Below, piece by piece: positions 49,098 to 62,260 of a DNA stretch of 64,000 nt. Source of the DNA: Siniperca chuatsi (lineage: Eukaryota; Chordata; Actinopteri; Centrarchiformes; Sinipercidae); contig NC_058053.1 in the NCBI RefSeq assembly GCF_020085105.1, positions 14,842,888 to 14,906,887 on the forward strand, written 5' to 3'. Each line of letters begins with the position of its first letter. The first letter of the stretch is position 1. The position numbers and the translations under genes are program-made. The notes beneath the pieces are model-generated. The model was not told the origin of the DNA. It saw only the letters and a program-made list of their open reading frames with translations, and searched no databases.

Positions 49098-49625
49098 GCA
49101 CAGTAGTGCAGTTACTGGTGAGTGGTTGATTATGAGGCTACATGCTTCGGGGAGTGGATCCCTTTTTGGCTAAAATGAAACAATACATCATTATGAATGT
49201 CTATTTGTGACCCCTCATAGGTCATGGCCTTGGTTTGGCTGTATAGTGACTAGTTCAACCAAAGATTTTTTCATCACAGATTGTTTCATTTGAATGTTTT
49301 GTTGGGCCACTGGAGGGATAGCGTATATTCCACAAGAAAAAGCAATAATTTGAGGAAGTCAGAAAAAATTTTTTTGTGCACAATAAAAATATGTTTTACT
49401 TTAACATCTCTTTAATCATCTTGTGACCCCTCTTGGAACCCCTTGGGGTGAGGATTGGGGTCCTGAACCTCAGGTTGGGGATCACTGCTTCGGTGTCTTC
49501 AAGTCTTAACTAACTGGAGCAGGGCTGCTTCTAAGGTCCCATGGTCTTAAATCTACATATCTCTCTGTCACTTCTTGTCAGGTGACCCAGAGCTCCTACT
49601 GTAGGAGTGTACGGTGTAACCAACA

Positions 49626-49970
49626 ACAAGGCAAAGCAAGTTTATTAGTATAGCACATTTCATACACAAAGGCATGTCAAAGTGCTTTGTATAATATATC
49701 AAAAACATTAAACAGCATAAAACACTGAGACACAATTTAATGGATGATAAACATTTTGACAGAAAAATTAAAGATAAATATGTAAGTGCACAGCAGATAA
49801 TGATGAGTGCTCAATGCTAGGTCAAATGCAGTGGAGACATATAATACAATTCAGACTTTGGCAGACTTTGTCTACCTTTAAATCCAGTCGTATATCTTCT
49901 GAAAGCTTGTTCCAGCTCTCTTGTGTATAGTAACTAAACAAGCTGAATTTTCTTTGAACGCCTCGCTAGT
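49626..49970 (+). repeat. Dispersed repeat (TTTATTAGTATAGCACATTT type)
   Basis: The opening GTTTATTAGTATAGCACATTT followed by TCAAAGTGCTTTGTATAA is a phrase found across fish genomes in an interspersed repeat. Family and ends are not determined here. Confidence 0.45.
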
Positions 49971-52457
49971 GTTATTCCAGATTATGATGTGGGACTAGTC
50001 TCACTTTTGAAGTCACAGCAGATGTGTAATGTGTGTCTTGTGGCTCAGTATTCCTTCATATTACACATGGTAGGTCTGCTTTATCTATTAACACTACATT
50101 TGGCCTCAATTAAAGTAGGTCACCAACAGAGATCCTATATCCTGCATACATTTGCTCAGGCCGTGCAAAGTGTTTTGGGACATTTTCTGATTTTCTACTT
50201 TTAATTTCTAATTCATTATGCTGCAAATATCTGTTAAAGTGATTTCACAGAAAAGTGAATTACTCAGTACAGATGGGTAAAAACTCTCAAAACACAAGGC
50301 GTTTAGTTTTTACTTGCCAATCATTTAAAATCAGGTCCCCTCTCCAGAGAGCAATACTGTGCAAGTTAACTCTTATTTTGCACAACTGACATTTCCTACA
50401 ATAGGTATGTGCCTGCTTGTTTTCATTGAGATCGGCCAAAAAGATACTGAATGAAAGTCAGATTTCCTTGGTGGCTGAGAACCTACATTGCTAAAATATC
50501 ATCCAATCAAACTGACCCAGGAAATAGAAGCCAGATCAAGTGGGAGAAGGTATTCTTCAATCTCCACTTGTCAACTGAATATTTTTTTATGGTATATAGA
50601 TGATATTAAGATGATGAACTTGCATTGATTTTAAATCCAAGTTTTAATAACACATTATTTAAAACACACATTTTTTAAAACATATTTTAAAAGTGTATAT
50701 TGTTATGTTTGATCAAATCTTCATACATTTTGAACCTACAGTCTTACTACAGTAACCATGTATGAAACTGAGGAGAATTATGTAACAAAATGCAAAGAGG
50801 GAAGTAATTATTGATAAATACGAACCAGACTGCAACAGATGGTGAACTATTTAGAAGCCATTTTTGTGAGCATGACCATTTTTTCAGTTGCCTAAAGTGT
50901 AATCCCATTTGCATTTTTAATTGTACAAAACATTAAATATTGAACCCTCAACACTGAGTTTTTTCTTCCAGAGAGCTTTACCTTTTGCCCTCAATTATTA
51001 GATTCTTTTAAAACCATATTACGAAAATAGTGCTTCATTTTGGGTTACTTCAGCCTATCATATCAAAGTTGTAAATCTGTGTTTTAAAAACATTCAGAGA
51101 GATATCTCTGGAAAAGGTCCAGTCCTCAGGCATTTCCTCTGGAGTTATCTGCCCTCACATTCCACTTGAGACATGGTCATCTGATATATGAAGTTTTATA
51201 TAGCTTCATATAAGCACTCACACGTACATTGTATATGTAAGTGTCTGTTTGTTCACACTGTGCTTTCTAAAGTGTTCTGTATTCATTTGTTTTATGTAAA
51301 TCCATTGAAATTTGGCTCTAGCTGGGGATGTGAGCTCTCAGACTGGGAGTGAAAAATCTGAACAGTGTCAATTATGGAGCACACTGTTTTTAAACATCAT
51401 TTCCTTTGACTCTGGAATTTGTACTTTGCTCTTTTAAGTAAGACTCATGCCTATTAAAACAAATCTTACATCTCAAAATGTTCATCTGACACGAAGAAAC
51501 AAATACATTTTAATAGAAGTTTGACCCTGAACATTCAGTAAGTGAGTTCTACATACCAGAAGTAACAAATATCTTTCCAAATGCTCATCAGTATCCGAAA
51601 TTATGCTGTGTGTGCACATAAGGGTTGCATGTGTCCGTGTGTTTACGATTTCCAGCTTGCTGGATCATCTCCTAGCAACAGTGGGTCTGAAAAGCCATAT
51701 ATACACAGTCAGTGGGCTTTCTCCCAGGGGTAACATGGCACGCTGCAGCCAAGCAGTGGTCCCTATAGCAACCCTTCAAACAAAATCGTATGAGCAAGAC
51801 TAACTAAATGGAAACAGGAGCAGGTGAAGAGCAGGTCAGAGTAGCCAGTGGAACCTTTGAGACAATGTCTCAAACTCAATCCAGCCAGGAACAACTAATA
51901 GAACAAAACTGTTTCTACACCTGGCATTTTTCCCTCTTCATGAAAAGGGTTGATGTGATGTTTAAATACTGCCAGTTTCTGTGGGCTGCTTTTCAGTATG
52001 AATAGCAATTCTATAGCCTTTTCAGACAGTTTGTTTGCACATTTACTTGCAATGGATAAAAATATTAATTAGCCACTTGCATTGTCATTGTCTTCCAGAT
52101 ATGTGATTTAATGGTTTCTCTGAGAAAAGAGTAAGCTGCAGAGATTTGTGAACTGATAGCTTACAAGAAGTAATAACAAAGGTGTAGTGGCAAAATACTG
52201 CAGTGCATATTGACATCTTTACACATTGTTATGTGTTGGTCTGTTGCTGCTGTGAGTTGCTGGTATGCAGCGTTACAGGAATGTGTGTTTTGTGTTGTGC
52301 ATGCCCTGGCCTGAGCTCAGTCTTGCATCCCCACTATTTATCTTAGCAAGAGAGGGGGAGACTATGTGATGTGGAGGGTAAATGCTGGCCATTCAAGATG
52401 AAGCTGTGCACCTTCAAAATGTGAGCATGTTCATCCGTGACTATTGCAACAGTTAAC

Positions 52458-52540
52458 TTAACAAAATAATCTTAACTTAAGGTCCACTTACTAAAAATGA
52501 AAAGATAGTAAGTGGAACTTTAGTTAAGATATTTTGTTAA
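52458..52540. repeat. Long imperfect hairpin
   Basis: Arms 52458-52493 and 52506-52540 are reverse complements with about three mismatches and one bulge, around a 12-nt A-rich loop. The outer ends TTAACAAAATA are inverted. It may be a palindromic MITE; transcription is unknown. Confidence 0.7.
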
Positions 52541-53961
52541 AAATCCTCAAAATTTGTTTCAGGTGCAGGACAGAATACACATGCAGACAATAAAAATGTT
52601 TAAAATGTCCACAACACTAAGATGCCAAACATTTCTGGGAAATCACACAGTGTTGTGAACATTTTTGCTCAAGTTCAAGAACCCTAAATATTTCAGTGTC
52701 AGACCGAGGCCTTGGTTACTGTCCCAAACAATCTTTTAAATCAAAGTCAAGGCAGAATCATCTTCCTTTTTCACTCTGAATGTGGAGTTGAGTCAAATTC
52801 TGCTCATCTTCTTACCTTTTACAGAGATAATGCTGCCATCTTGTGGCAGACAGAAGTACAGGATTTGAAGTATTGGTCCCAAAAATGTGATAAAAATCAA
52901 AAGCAGTGATAACTTACATCTCCATCCCCATACTCCTAAAAAAAAAAAAAAGTCATGATTTAGGTATGTTCTGTCCAAACAATGAAAACAGCGAGAAATG
53001 CTTCAGAATTTTGGTTACAGTTAAAACCGTAAAGCATTATATAATGTGTTGGATGCACTTATCAGTAGTTTACTTGATTTTTTTTAATTTTAGAATTGGC
53101 CTATATTTTCAATTATCATCAAGAGACACATCAGCTGCTTATTTTTCATCTATGGTCAAACTTTTCAATTGAACATGTGAATGTAATTCAGATGGTCAAA
53201 AAACAAACAAACAAATAAAAAAAACTACTGATTGAGCCTTTAATAAGTAAAACTTTTGATACATGAAACTGTTTTTTAAAGCAGGGGTGTCTAATTTTAT
53301 GTTAAGTATGATGCTTTTGATTTTAGATTTTTGTTTTGTTTTGTGTATATAATGATAGAAAATGAGAAAAAAAACTCTTCATAGTATCTACAGACTCAGT
53401 TCTCTGTTTTAAAGTGATGAGAAAAGTTACGAAAGACGCTGCAACAGTTTTCTTCACAAATTCATCAGCACAGAAGGCATGAGCCTCTTTACTTCTTTCT
53501 CTGTCGCAGATTGTTGCCAAGGTAACTAAGATAGACCAATGACCCTTTCATTATGTGGCCTCTCGGGGCCATTATAAACATGTTCCCACTTTGATAGAAG
53601 CCGTCAGTGCCTATACAAAGTGCTGCAGTCAGTTATACAAGCAGCCATTTATTATGGATTTATGCAGGGAGTTTATGTCATTTTCTTGAATCCCTGTATA
53701 TTCCAGATGAACTATCATGTGGACGCTCATGAAGATAATGTGGATGTTATTCTATTGGCTACCCATAAGGTCACCACCATGCCCTCTGACTCCCCTTTGC
53801 AACAGTATGCTAATATCCTACAGCAGAGAAGTTACTCATTGTGCTGACTGGACACTTTATTTAAGGCATGTGTACCCATGTCCCCCACCTGCGGACAGCT
53901 GCCAATTGCTTCATAGTCAATGTATGCAATGTAGCACGGCTACAAATTCAAACTCACACCC

Positions 53962-54014
53962 AAGCTGGCAACTGAGTGTATAGTGTATGTTAAATTGCAT
54001 TAAATGTGAAAAAA
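53962..54014 (+). repeat. 53-bp direct repeat, left copy
   Basis: Identical over 53 bases to 55125-55177, which starts 1163 bp further on. It begins AAGCTGGCAACTGAGTGTAT and ends in an A run. Confidence 0.9.
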
Positions 54015-54474
54015 ATTCAATCTCCAGTCACGCTGTTAAGATCAGTGAGCTGTGGGTGTGAGATGGTTTCAGGTGGTGACGAAAGCACGGTAAAGACAAT
54101 AGCTGGTATGAGCTGCTACTCAGCGTGGACTACATTTCATACTTTTGAGATGAACTGTTTAAAATCATTGTTATTATTTGACAACTTATGTTGTATTAGT
54201 TAACAAGCGAGACTATTTTACACCAGGGTGGGACATTTTAACTCACAAATAACATTTAATTCATGCGACCGTATTCTTAAAACTGCTTGATTTACACTCA
54301 GTCGTCTGTTTATTAAAACTAATGCAATCTAATACAACAGCCCTGCAACAAACCTTACCTTCAAGAAGGTTTGTTGAATTGTTTTTGGTTATAGTAAAAG
54401 GTGTTTTTAATATTTCGTCTAACCTCACTGATATAAGTAGTGTGGGCAAAATATTAGAAACACCTCCCAGTATA

Positions 54475-54974
54475 CAGTGGTTTAAATGTAATTTACTCAA
54501 GTACTGTACTTAAGTACAATTCTGACATACTTGTACTTTACTTGAGTACTTCCATTTTATGCTACTTTATACTTCTACTCTACTACATTTCAGAGGGAAA
54601 TATTGTACTTTTTACTCCACTACATCTATTTGACAGCTTCAGTTACTAGTTACTTTTTACATATAAAAACACATGATATGATGCAGTACTATACTACTAA
54701 TCTACCCAGTAGTATGCAAAGTATCTAAAATTGGCTTCACGATGAACTACAACATTAAAATGCTCTTGCATGTATTCATTAGTGATAAAAACAGAATAAT
54801 GTGATATTCTATGATAACATAACACTTTGAAAGAAGCCATTCTGCATAATCAGTACTTTTGGTACATCTTGCTGATAATACATTTTGAATTCAGGACTTA
54901 CAATGGAGTATTTGTAGACTATGGTATTTCTACTTTTACTTAAGTAAAGGATCTGAGTACTTCTTCCACCACTG
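54475..54974 (-). mobile_element. Second hAT-type MITE family, copy B, 500 bp
   Basis: Ends CAGTGG…CCACCACTG. CCAGTATA at 54467-54474 and CCTGTATA at 54975-54982 match at 7 of 8 bases. The body has TACTTAAGTA motifs and TGAGTACTTCTTCCACCACTG, the reverse complement of the left end of the copy at 47695. Non-coding. Confidence 0.83.
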
Positions 54975-55124
54975 CCTGTATATAGCAAAATACAGTTTAA
55001 CAGCCCCATAAACTACAGCCTCCAAAACGACCATGCAGTTAATGAAACACCTCTCTAAAACAGCTTTAACAGGTTGGATTTATTGTTGTATTAGACTGCA
55101 TTACTTCTAACTAGATGTACCTAA

Positions 55125-55177
55125 AAGCTGGCAACTGAGTGTATAGTGTATGTTAAATTGCATTAAATGTGAAAAAA
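55125..55177 (+). repeat. 53-bp direct repeat, right copy
   Basis: Exact copy of 53962-54014. The pair brackets about 1.1 kb that includes the hAT element at 54475-54974. Confidence 0.9.
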
Positions 55178-55309
55178 TAACCTCCATATATAATATTCAC
55201 TTGACAGTTTGCTACACAAATCCCCCCTTTAAGCACTCTTTCTTAATATCATATTATATTTAAATTGAACAAGATATGAACTTGACAACTGTTGCTTTTT
55301 TTTTCCAGC

Positions 55310-55561
55310 TTTGCAAAGTGAGTCACGTGTTTCCCCCTCAGAACAAACTGAGTATCACCAGACTACTACGACTGCTGTCTTCACATTCATTACAGCTCTA
55401 CCTCTAGCTACCTCTAGTGTATTTGCTGTTGACGCTGCGCGCGGTCAGGTACGGTACCGCCTGTCAGCAGTGAAGGAGTGAAGGCAGATGAAGCGCCGCT
55501 GTTGGCTCAGCCCTCTCCTCCGCCGCCGCAGCATCAGCAGCATCAGCAGCAGGATCTCAAC
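55310..55561 (+). promoter_or_regulatory. rapgef4: rapgef4 promoter and 5' untranslated region
   Basis: GC content and CpG rise sharply (GACGCTGCGCGCGGTCAGG near 55431; CCGCCGCCGCAGC near 55518). An E-box-like TCACGTG lies at about 55323. No TATA box. An upstream ATG at 55488 (weak context, C at -3) is out of frame with the main start at 55562. The transcription start is not defined. Confidence 0.5.
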
Positions 55562-58500
55562 ATGGTTGCAGCGCACTCTTCTTCACACTCGTCGGAATCT
55601 GCGGAGTGGATTATTTGTCTGGATAAGAGGTAGACTAATCTATTTAGATCACTGCGTACACCAACTCGTTTGAGGCCACTGTGCGAGCGACGAATGACGG
55701 GGTATTAACGCGATTTTGATTTTTCCACCCGAGCTTGGGCGTTTCAGTAGTTAAAACACTGATGTCGACTCTTTAGTTTTTAATTTCCCAAAGGAAGTAA
55801 GACTTAATGCGTTAGAGCTTGAATTAGAGCATCATTGAAAGCGCCATGTGCAAGGTTACTCCGTTCATATCAGGACACGGGTTCATTTATACTGTCAGCT
55901 AAGGGCTTAAAACAATATTACTACCTAACTGTGGCTCTGGGAAAACTAAACGGCCAGTGAAATATTGGAAGTATAAGTAACAAGGATACTAACTTTAGAC
56001 AGGCGTTTGAATGCTGTTAAAGGGCTCTGACTACATTCATCACTGACAGTGCGTTTGTGTCCTAAATATACCCTCCAGCTGTTTCAGTTACTCACTTACT
56101 GTGATTGTTGTTAATATCCATTAATATCCATACCTAAATGTCCATGAGAGAATTTAGATTTAGCTCTAAATTCTGTCCCAAATCACAGTGGAACACTTTG
56201 CCTGATCAATAGGTGAAACTACTGCATGTACACCTGTCAGAAGAGCTATTGAACCACCAAGCAGCTGCAAGGGACTGCTTTAAAACGTCATCCAATAACA
56301 AGAACTGATTTTTGATATAAAAAGCTATAAAAACCGAATAGGTTAGTCTTTCAGATTCATTCCAATGTGAGAATTTTGAATACATGTTACACTTTGAATT
56401 CACACACTCAGACTCCAAATAGTGGCGACATAGTGCTTTAGGTGTCACACAGGTAGGGATGTTGGATGCAACTCAGGTGTAATCGGACCACTTAGACACA
56501 CAGAATGAGGAGGGAGAGAAAGAGGGGCCCCTTGACAAAGAAAGGGTCCAAAGAGCATCAGCTATAAACAGCAAAGTGACCCAGTGTGCCAGACGTGTTT
56601 ACACAGTAATATCCTCTGGTTAGTCGTAGAAGCCACCTGTGTCGCTCAAATCAAATGATTCTTGTATGACTCACCTTTTCCTTAGCAAATACATGTAGCA
56701 TGTGTGCTTCTCCTTATTGCTCTGTTGCTAATTTTGCAATGAAGTCAGGTGACGAACACGTATGTTTCCATGTGTATCCTCACTCCATCTGAAAACTTTG
56801 TAATACTTCATCAGACTTCTACACAGTATTTGATATAAAAGAGAAGTGAACGCAAAAACCACGTGTCACTTGTTTAATTATTAAACAGTTTGTATTATCT
56901 CAGTTTAAAACAGAGCAGAAATATGACATCTCAGTCATTATGCCACGAAGTCTCACACTCTGTAACTGCATTGTAAATTAGAAGCAGTTGCTACATTAGG
57001 TTCATCATCGTTTGTAGTGTTCACACTGTAACAAGCTGCCTCGTGATGAAAACATTCTGTCCTCACTGGGACTCTAAATCAGCACCTTTTGAAAGCTTTT
57101 CTTTTGTTGACTTGGTTGGTTTCCTTGGCTTTGAAACTCAGGCTCCCACACATCTCTCTCTCTCTTGCCTTGTTGTCCTCACTGTGTAGCATGTGTGATA
57201 AAGTACACAGTGCTGAAATAATGCAGGGTACGCTTCTCCCCCTTCCTCTGTAAATGATGTGGGAGTGGCTCTCACACATTAGATGTGGCTTCAGGTGTGA
57301 ATATACAGTCCAGTCAGGAAGAACATAGTATAGAAATACTTTAACGTGACTACTGTGAGTTGAAAGGTTGCCAATACTTGATGAAGAGCCATTTGCTTGC
57401 AAGCTGTTGCTCAGTGAAAACCCTTTTGTTGCACTGTGACAGAGAGGACCGAACAATAAATCATTTTCAGAGCTGCATTAAGCCAGAGGATTGTTGCAGC
57501 GGTGAAACGAGCACTTGTTTACCTTTCTGAATTATTGATACTGTTTGGTTTTTTAAAGGATGGATATGGATTCAAAGGTGATGTAAGCTACAGCACAACC
57601 ACCCACATGTTACATCAGAGGCTCCAGATTCAGTGTAACAAATTTGGGGCAGTGTAATGCAAGAAACAGAGGACTAATAGGGATAAAACTCACGTTATTA
57701 GAATTCAGTGTGATAAACAACAATGTATAGAATTACTCTGTGTAAGCACTTTCATACAAAGCTTTAAGCAATTCCATCCTTATGTAAATAGTCTCTTTTT
57801 ACATGATCCAAATGAAACCAATGAAGTTTCCACTGAAACTGTAGTGCTGCACAGGAGGTGACATGCCTTTATTTTTAAAAATAATAGAAATGATAAAAAC
57901 AATGTTGTTACCATCCTGCATGTGTGTCTTGATCCACTGTGGTCTGCAGCACACACTTGTTTGTTGTCTAAGTTCCTGAAAACTGCAACAGAGTACAGTT
58001 GTGAATTCTGACCTCTTGTCCAGGCGCTGCTGTTGTGCAACTGTAACTTTAATTTATGACATAAGAGCATCAACATGAAAACAGACAACAGTGTTCCTCA
58101 GGAATAAATTGTTGTCACATCCCTCCTGCAGAGCTTCAGATGTTTTCAGAATCTAGGCCGACATGCACTTTTGCTGCTCTGGCTAACTCAAGCTCTGCAG
58201 CGTATTTAGGCACCTTATTTATTTAGTTACCTGTACATTTCCCTTTTCTTTTTATTTCTCCAGACCAGCAGAGCGCTCTGGGGAAGATATTGACATAATC
58301 CTGGCACGTCTGAAAAATGTGAAGGCCTTTGAGAGATTCCACCCCAGCTTGCTGCAGCAGATTTGCCTGTGTGGATTCTACGAGTGCTTGGAGAAAGGCA
58401 TCACCTGTAGGTCAAAATACAGGCTCTGAATCTGTCATACTGTATATTGGGCACCAAAATAGTTAAAGAGAATGTAGAATGATATTTCTTTTAAAAACAT

Positions 58501-59430
58501 GCTGATTTTTGTTAACTGTGCTGTGTTTTTTAGTGTATCGCCAAGGAGACATTGGCACCAGCTGGTATGCCGTCCTCTCTGGTTCACTGGATGTCAAAGT
58601 TTCAGAGACATCAAGTTATCAGGTATGATTGATTTGTTTTTGCAAGCATTATATGATACCCCAGTTTCAACTGAAAATGATGGTGGGAATGGCACTCTTC
58701 TTTCTAGCATACTACTAGCATATCACATAGATTTGTCTCAGGTGTGCTCACATCTATCTTTTTTTTTAGATAAATGATAGTTTGGTGTGCACATTTACTG
58801 AATTTACTAGATTTCCACCTAAATATGAACCATCTTCTAAATTTTACAATCTTTCTATGAAGATTTGAATGATTGTGTCAGTTAAGCCCATTTTGAAATA
58901 CATCATGGATGCAAAAGAATTCATATCCAACCTCAGGCTTGTTTGGCGTGTGGGCTGTAAAGAGCATTTTGCTTATTGTATTAGGGGACATACTGCAGTG
59001 TCGTGTGCCTCGGTCAGTTTGTCTGGGTGCTGATTGGAGTAATTTATTTGCAGATTGGAGTGTATCCATCTATCTAGCACAAGTGTTCAGGTGATTGCCT
59101 CTAACCTTTGAGAGTGATGTGTTCAGTGATCACTGCTCCTCAAGTGCCTCACACAAAAGCCTTTTTTTTTCTCAGTCGAATAAGGACATTTCATTAGCAT
59201 TTTACAGGATTCTTGTCTAGCTGGATGTTTTATCCTTATGGATGAATGATCCATGTGGTGCACCATCTCTTTTTCCATTATAGGATGCTGTTACTATATG
59301 CACACTGGGGACTGGCACAGCATTTGGGGAGTCGATCCTGGATAACACCCCTCGGCATGCCACCATTGTCACACGAGAATTCAGTGAGCTCCTACGCATT
59401 GAACAGAGGGAGTTCAGGTCTCTGTGGGAG
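55562..59430 (+). CDS. rapgef4: Rap guanine nucleotide exchange factor 4 (Epac2), first four coding exons
   Basis: cAMP-activated exchange factor for Rap1/Rap2. Exons seen: 55562-55629, 58264-58406, 58534-58622, 59284-59430, phase kept, 149 residues; the gene continues beyond the right edge. The N-terminus MVAAH…AEWI.CLDKR matches Epac2A. The rest is most of the first cyclic-nucleotide-binding domain: [40 protein letters not shown] and the phosphate-binding loop [19 protein letters not shown]. The DEP, second CNB and catalytic domains are outside the window. The start ATG has A at -3 and G at +4. It is divergent from ppp1r9al, and RAPGEF4 also follows PDK1 on human chromosome 2. Confidence 0.94.
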
Positions 59431-61799
59431 GTGAGTACCTCTGTCTACTCCATCTGTACTATCAGCCTACAGAAATTCTCTGGCTACATTACAGTTTGTG
59501 ATTAACTCAAGATAGATGCTTGTATTAAGAGATCTGAAAAGGCTGCTAGCAAAATACACGTCTTTTTGTCATTTTCTTTATTCTCACTTCGTTTCCTTTT
59601 AGTCAAAGGACTAATAGTAGAGACATTACACAAAGTATACACATTTCTTAAAACAAAAATGCCAAGGATGCATTTAACTATGTTTTCTCGGAATGAAACT
59701 ATTCTGGTTCCAGATCTTTGAATCTCTGCCGACTCCTCTTTTTGTTTTTATCAATTCAAAAAAGGAAGCCAAAACAAAATTCAACCTGATTATGAGGGTG
59801 TAATGAAATAGGAATCTTATTTGTATAATCACCCACAATAACAGGTAAAATATTGTTCTTTTTTTACATGTTTCAAGTAAGAATGTGTCTCTTTTTACAC
59901 TGTCATCAATTGCAGACACAAAGCAGATCCTTAACAGCTTAGTGGGTCTCTTAAATACAGCATGCATCTCTGTCCATTCATCTTTTCATTTCTGTCCTAC
60001 TGAGGGTGCTGCTTTAAGCCAGGGAACAGCCACCTGTCTCAGTTTGATCTTGTTGGAAATTAAATGTTAAATGTGAAAACTGTGACAAATTGATCTAAGC
60101 GCAAGCCAAAGCGTAGGTGGTGTATAGGCAAAGTGTCTTAGTGGATTAGTGTAGGTTGGATTGTGTGTTATTGTGAGCTGTTGTGAACTGTCCACTTATT
60201 ATACTGTAACCTTCTGTTCCCAAGTTTGTACTGGTTTCATCAGGGCGTTGAAAGTTTGCACCTTTTGACCACTAGATGGAAGTACAGTGCTGAGGAGAAA
60301 CAGATTCTTTCTGGATCTGTGTGATTACTGATGTCTTTATTGTATGCACTAATTCAGTCACTCAACACAAGTATAAGAAACAATTCACATAACATGACAT
60401 GATACTATACAAGCATGTCTCGCTTTGTCAGGACAAACATGAAATTCAACATACTGTAAATATTTGTAAGAGTATAGATTGATAATGACAAGATACTGAA
60501 CAGAAACAGTGTTGTTTATGGACAAACCAAAGTAGGTTGGTCACAATGCGCCACTCATCTCTCCATCTCCTACATACGTTAGTTGGTAGGTGTCATGCTG
60601 TGTAGAGGCCCCTCTCCTCTCTCAGCTCCCCCTCTGCTGGAGCCACTGCAATGGGCTGGTTTACTGAGAGAGACAGCCCATTTCCTCTGGGACCGAAGGG
60701 CATAAGGGGCTGTTAAATGATGGGCTGTGTGTCTGTGTCAGTGTACTGGCAAGCAGCAGTGTGACTGAATACTTAACCCGGTCTAGATGTGTGCTGAGGG
60801 TCACGTGGAAGAACTACTAGGCTGCACATTTCACCTCTGCCCAGGGGCAACCTCTTCAGAAAGGTTTGTTTCAGATGAGATGTTATGGCTTCTGATTCTG
60901 GTGCCCAGATTGTCGTATCTTGTCCTTAAATCTCTCTGGTTGTTTTGTAATGTAATGACACCACTGTATGAAGATGTAGTTTTGGCACAGAATGTTTAAC
61001 AGATATTATGGGACTGCTTTCTTTGGAAAATATCAGGCGTGGTTGCAATTTTATTTCTGCAATCTAGATATGAAGAAGCAAAAACCCTCTTCGTATCACA
61101 AATTCTAACTAGTGCAGCTGCTATTTTGTTAATTGTATGTTGCTTTAATATAGTATATTTTAATAATTAGTTAGAAAGTATTGGGTAAATAATTTCTGAT
61201 CTTAATTTCTGTCATCTTTTCAAACTCACTTGCTTAAGGGACTATATTAAACTCTGTTGGAGAGTCATTTTTCTGACAGTGTTATCACCCACCGTTTCGT
61301 TAAAGCCCTCCTCCTCCATGTATTTTGATAATTGTTACTTCACTTGGATGTTTGACCTCCACTGTGCAGAAGTTTGACACTAGAAGACTGTGTTCACATT
61401 CATCTGTTTAAGGGGGAATGTTTCTATGTGCTCACCTTAAATCTGAGTTTAAGACGTGAACGTATGAGATGATTTTGTGACATCACAACTAGTTTTTAAG
61501 CCAATCACAGTTGAATATGCAACTTACACAAGTGTGATGTGGAAACTTGAAACCTCCAGTTCACAAACACTGAGAATGGACTTTTCAGTGAAGTAGCAAA
61601 CATCCTTTATCCAGCAGTGAAACATATGAACAATATTTACATAATCAGAGATTCTGACTTTTCAATGAGGGAGAAGGAGTAGATGCAATTTTAAGATTTT
61701 TTTAAACGAGGTAATTAAACTTTTTGGTGGAAAAAAATATACCAGACATATATTGTTATTCCAATCAGAGTATTTTGCAACACGTCTCATACCTGAACG

Positions 61800-62260
61800 A
61801 CAGAATAGGTTGTTTGCCAATGACTCCCAAAACGACACATATGACCGTTGGAGAGTACCAGCGACAGGCGTACCGGACAGTCGTCGTCATGGTTATGTGA
61901 GTTAAAAGTTACGTCATGTGATTTACGAAACGGTCGCAGTTTGGTTAGGTTAAGGCACTAAAACTGCTTAGTTAGGTTTAGGAAAAGATCACGGTTTGGG
62001 TTAAAATCAGTACGTTACGTAAGTCACATAAGTAAAATCACGTGACGTTGCTTAAGTTAAAATAAGACGGTGTAGTCTCTCATTCGTCCAGGAGTGTTCT
62101 ATCGTAGAAAAGGTTTCAGTCGTAGTCATCTGGACACTGTTTTCAGAATCAGCCAAAACGTCCTGATTCTGAAAACAGTGTCCAGATGACTACGACTGAA
62201 ACCTTTTCTACGACTTAAGTTAAAATAAGTTAACGTTGACTTTTGGTTTCATACGGGACA
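61800..62260. repeat. Repeat block with TTAGGTTTAGG-type sequence, host of a palindromic insertion
   Basis: The block from about 61811 (CTCCCAAAACGACACATATG) through GGTTAGGTTAAGG and on to AACGTTGACTTTTGGTTTCA is unusually rich in CpG and ACGT-type words compared with the surrounding intron. It resembles an interspersed repeat. It is broken by the segment 62067-62213. Confidence 0.5.
62067..62213. mobile_element. 147-bp insertion-like segment holding a perfect 50-bp palindrome
   Basis: Arms 62102-62151 and 62164-62213 are exact reverse complements (50 of 50) around the 12-nt loop GCCAAAACGTCC. The whole segment is bracketed by a 16-bp direct repeat, CTTAAGTTAAAATAAG, at 62051-62066 and 62214-62229. 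This looks like a target duplication from an insertion, or the scar of a template-switch duplication. No coding frame. Confidence 0.75.

Larger units (their letters stand above)
47061..55309. other. Intergenic region between divergent ppp1r9al and rapgef4
   Basis: No gene could be supported. 47.3-49.1 kb is a stack of transposon remnants, 49.6-49.95 kb a dispersed repeat, 52.46-52.54 kb a hairpin, and 54.475-54.974 kb another hAT element. The rest (about 50-52.4 kb and 52.9-53.9 kb) is AT-rich with only short chance reading frames. Confidence 0.6.

Noticed and set aside
49989-50204. Small 71-codon frame in the intergenic region
   Set aside because: AT-rich chance frame with no homology, splice or codon-bias support.
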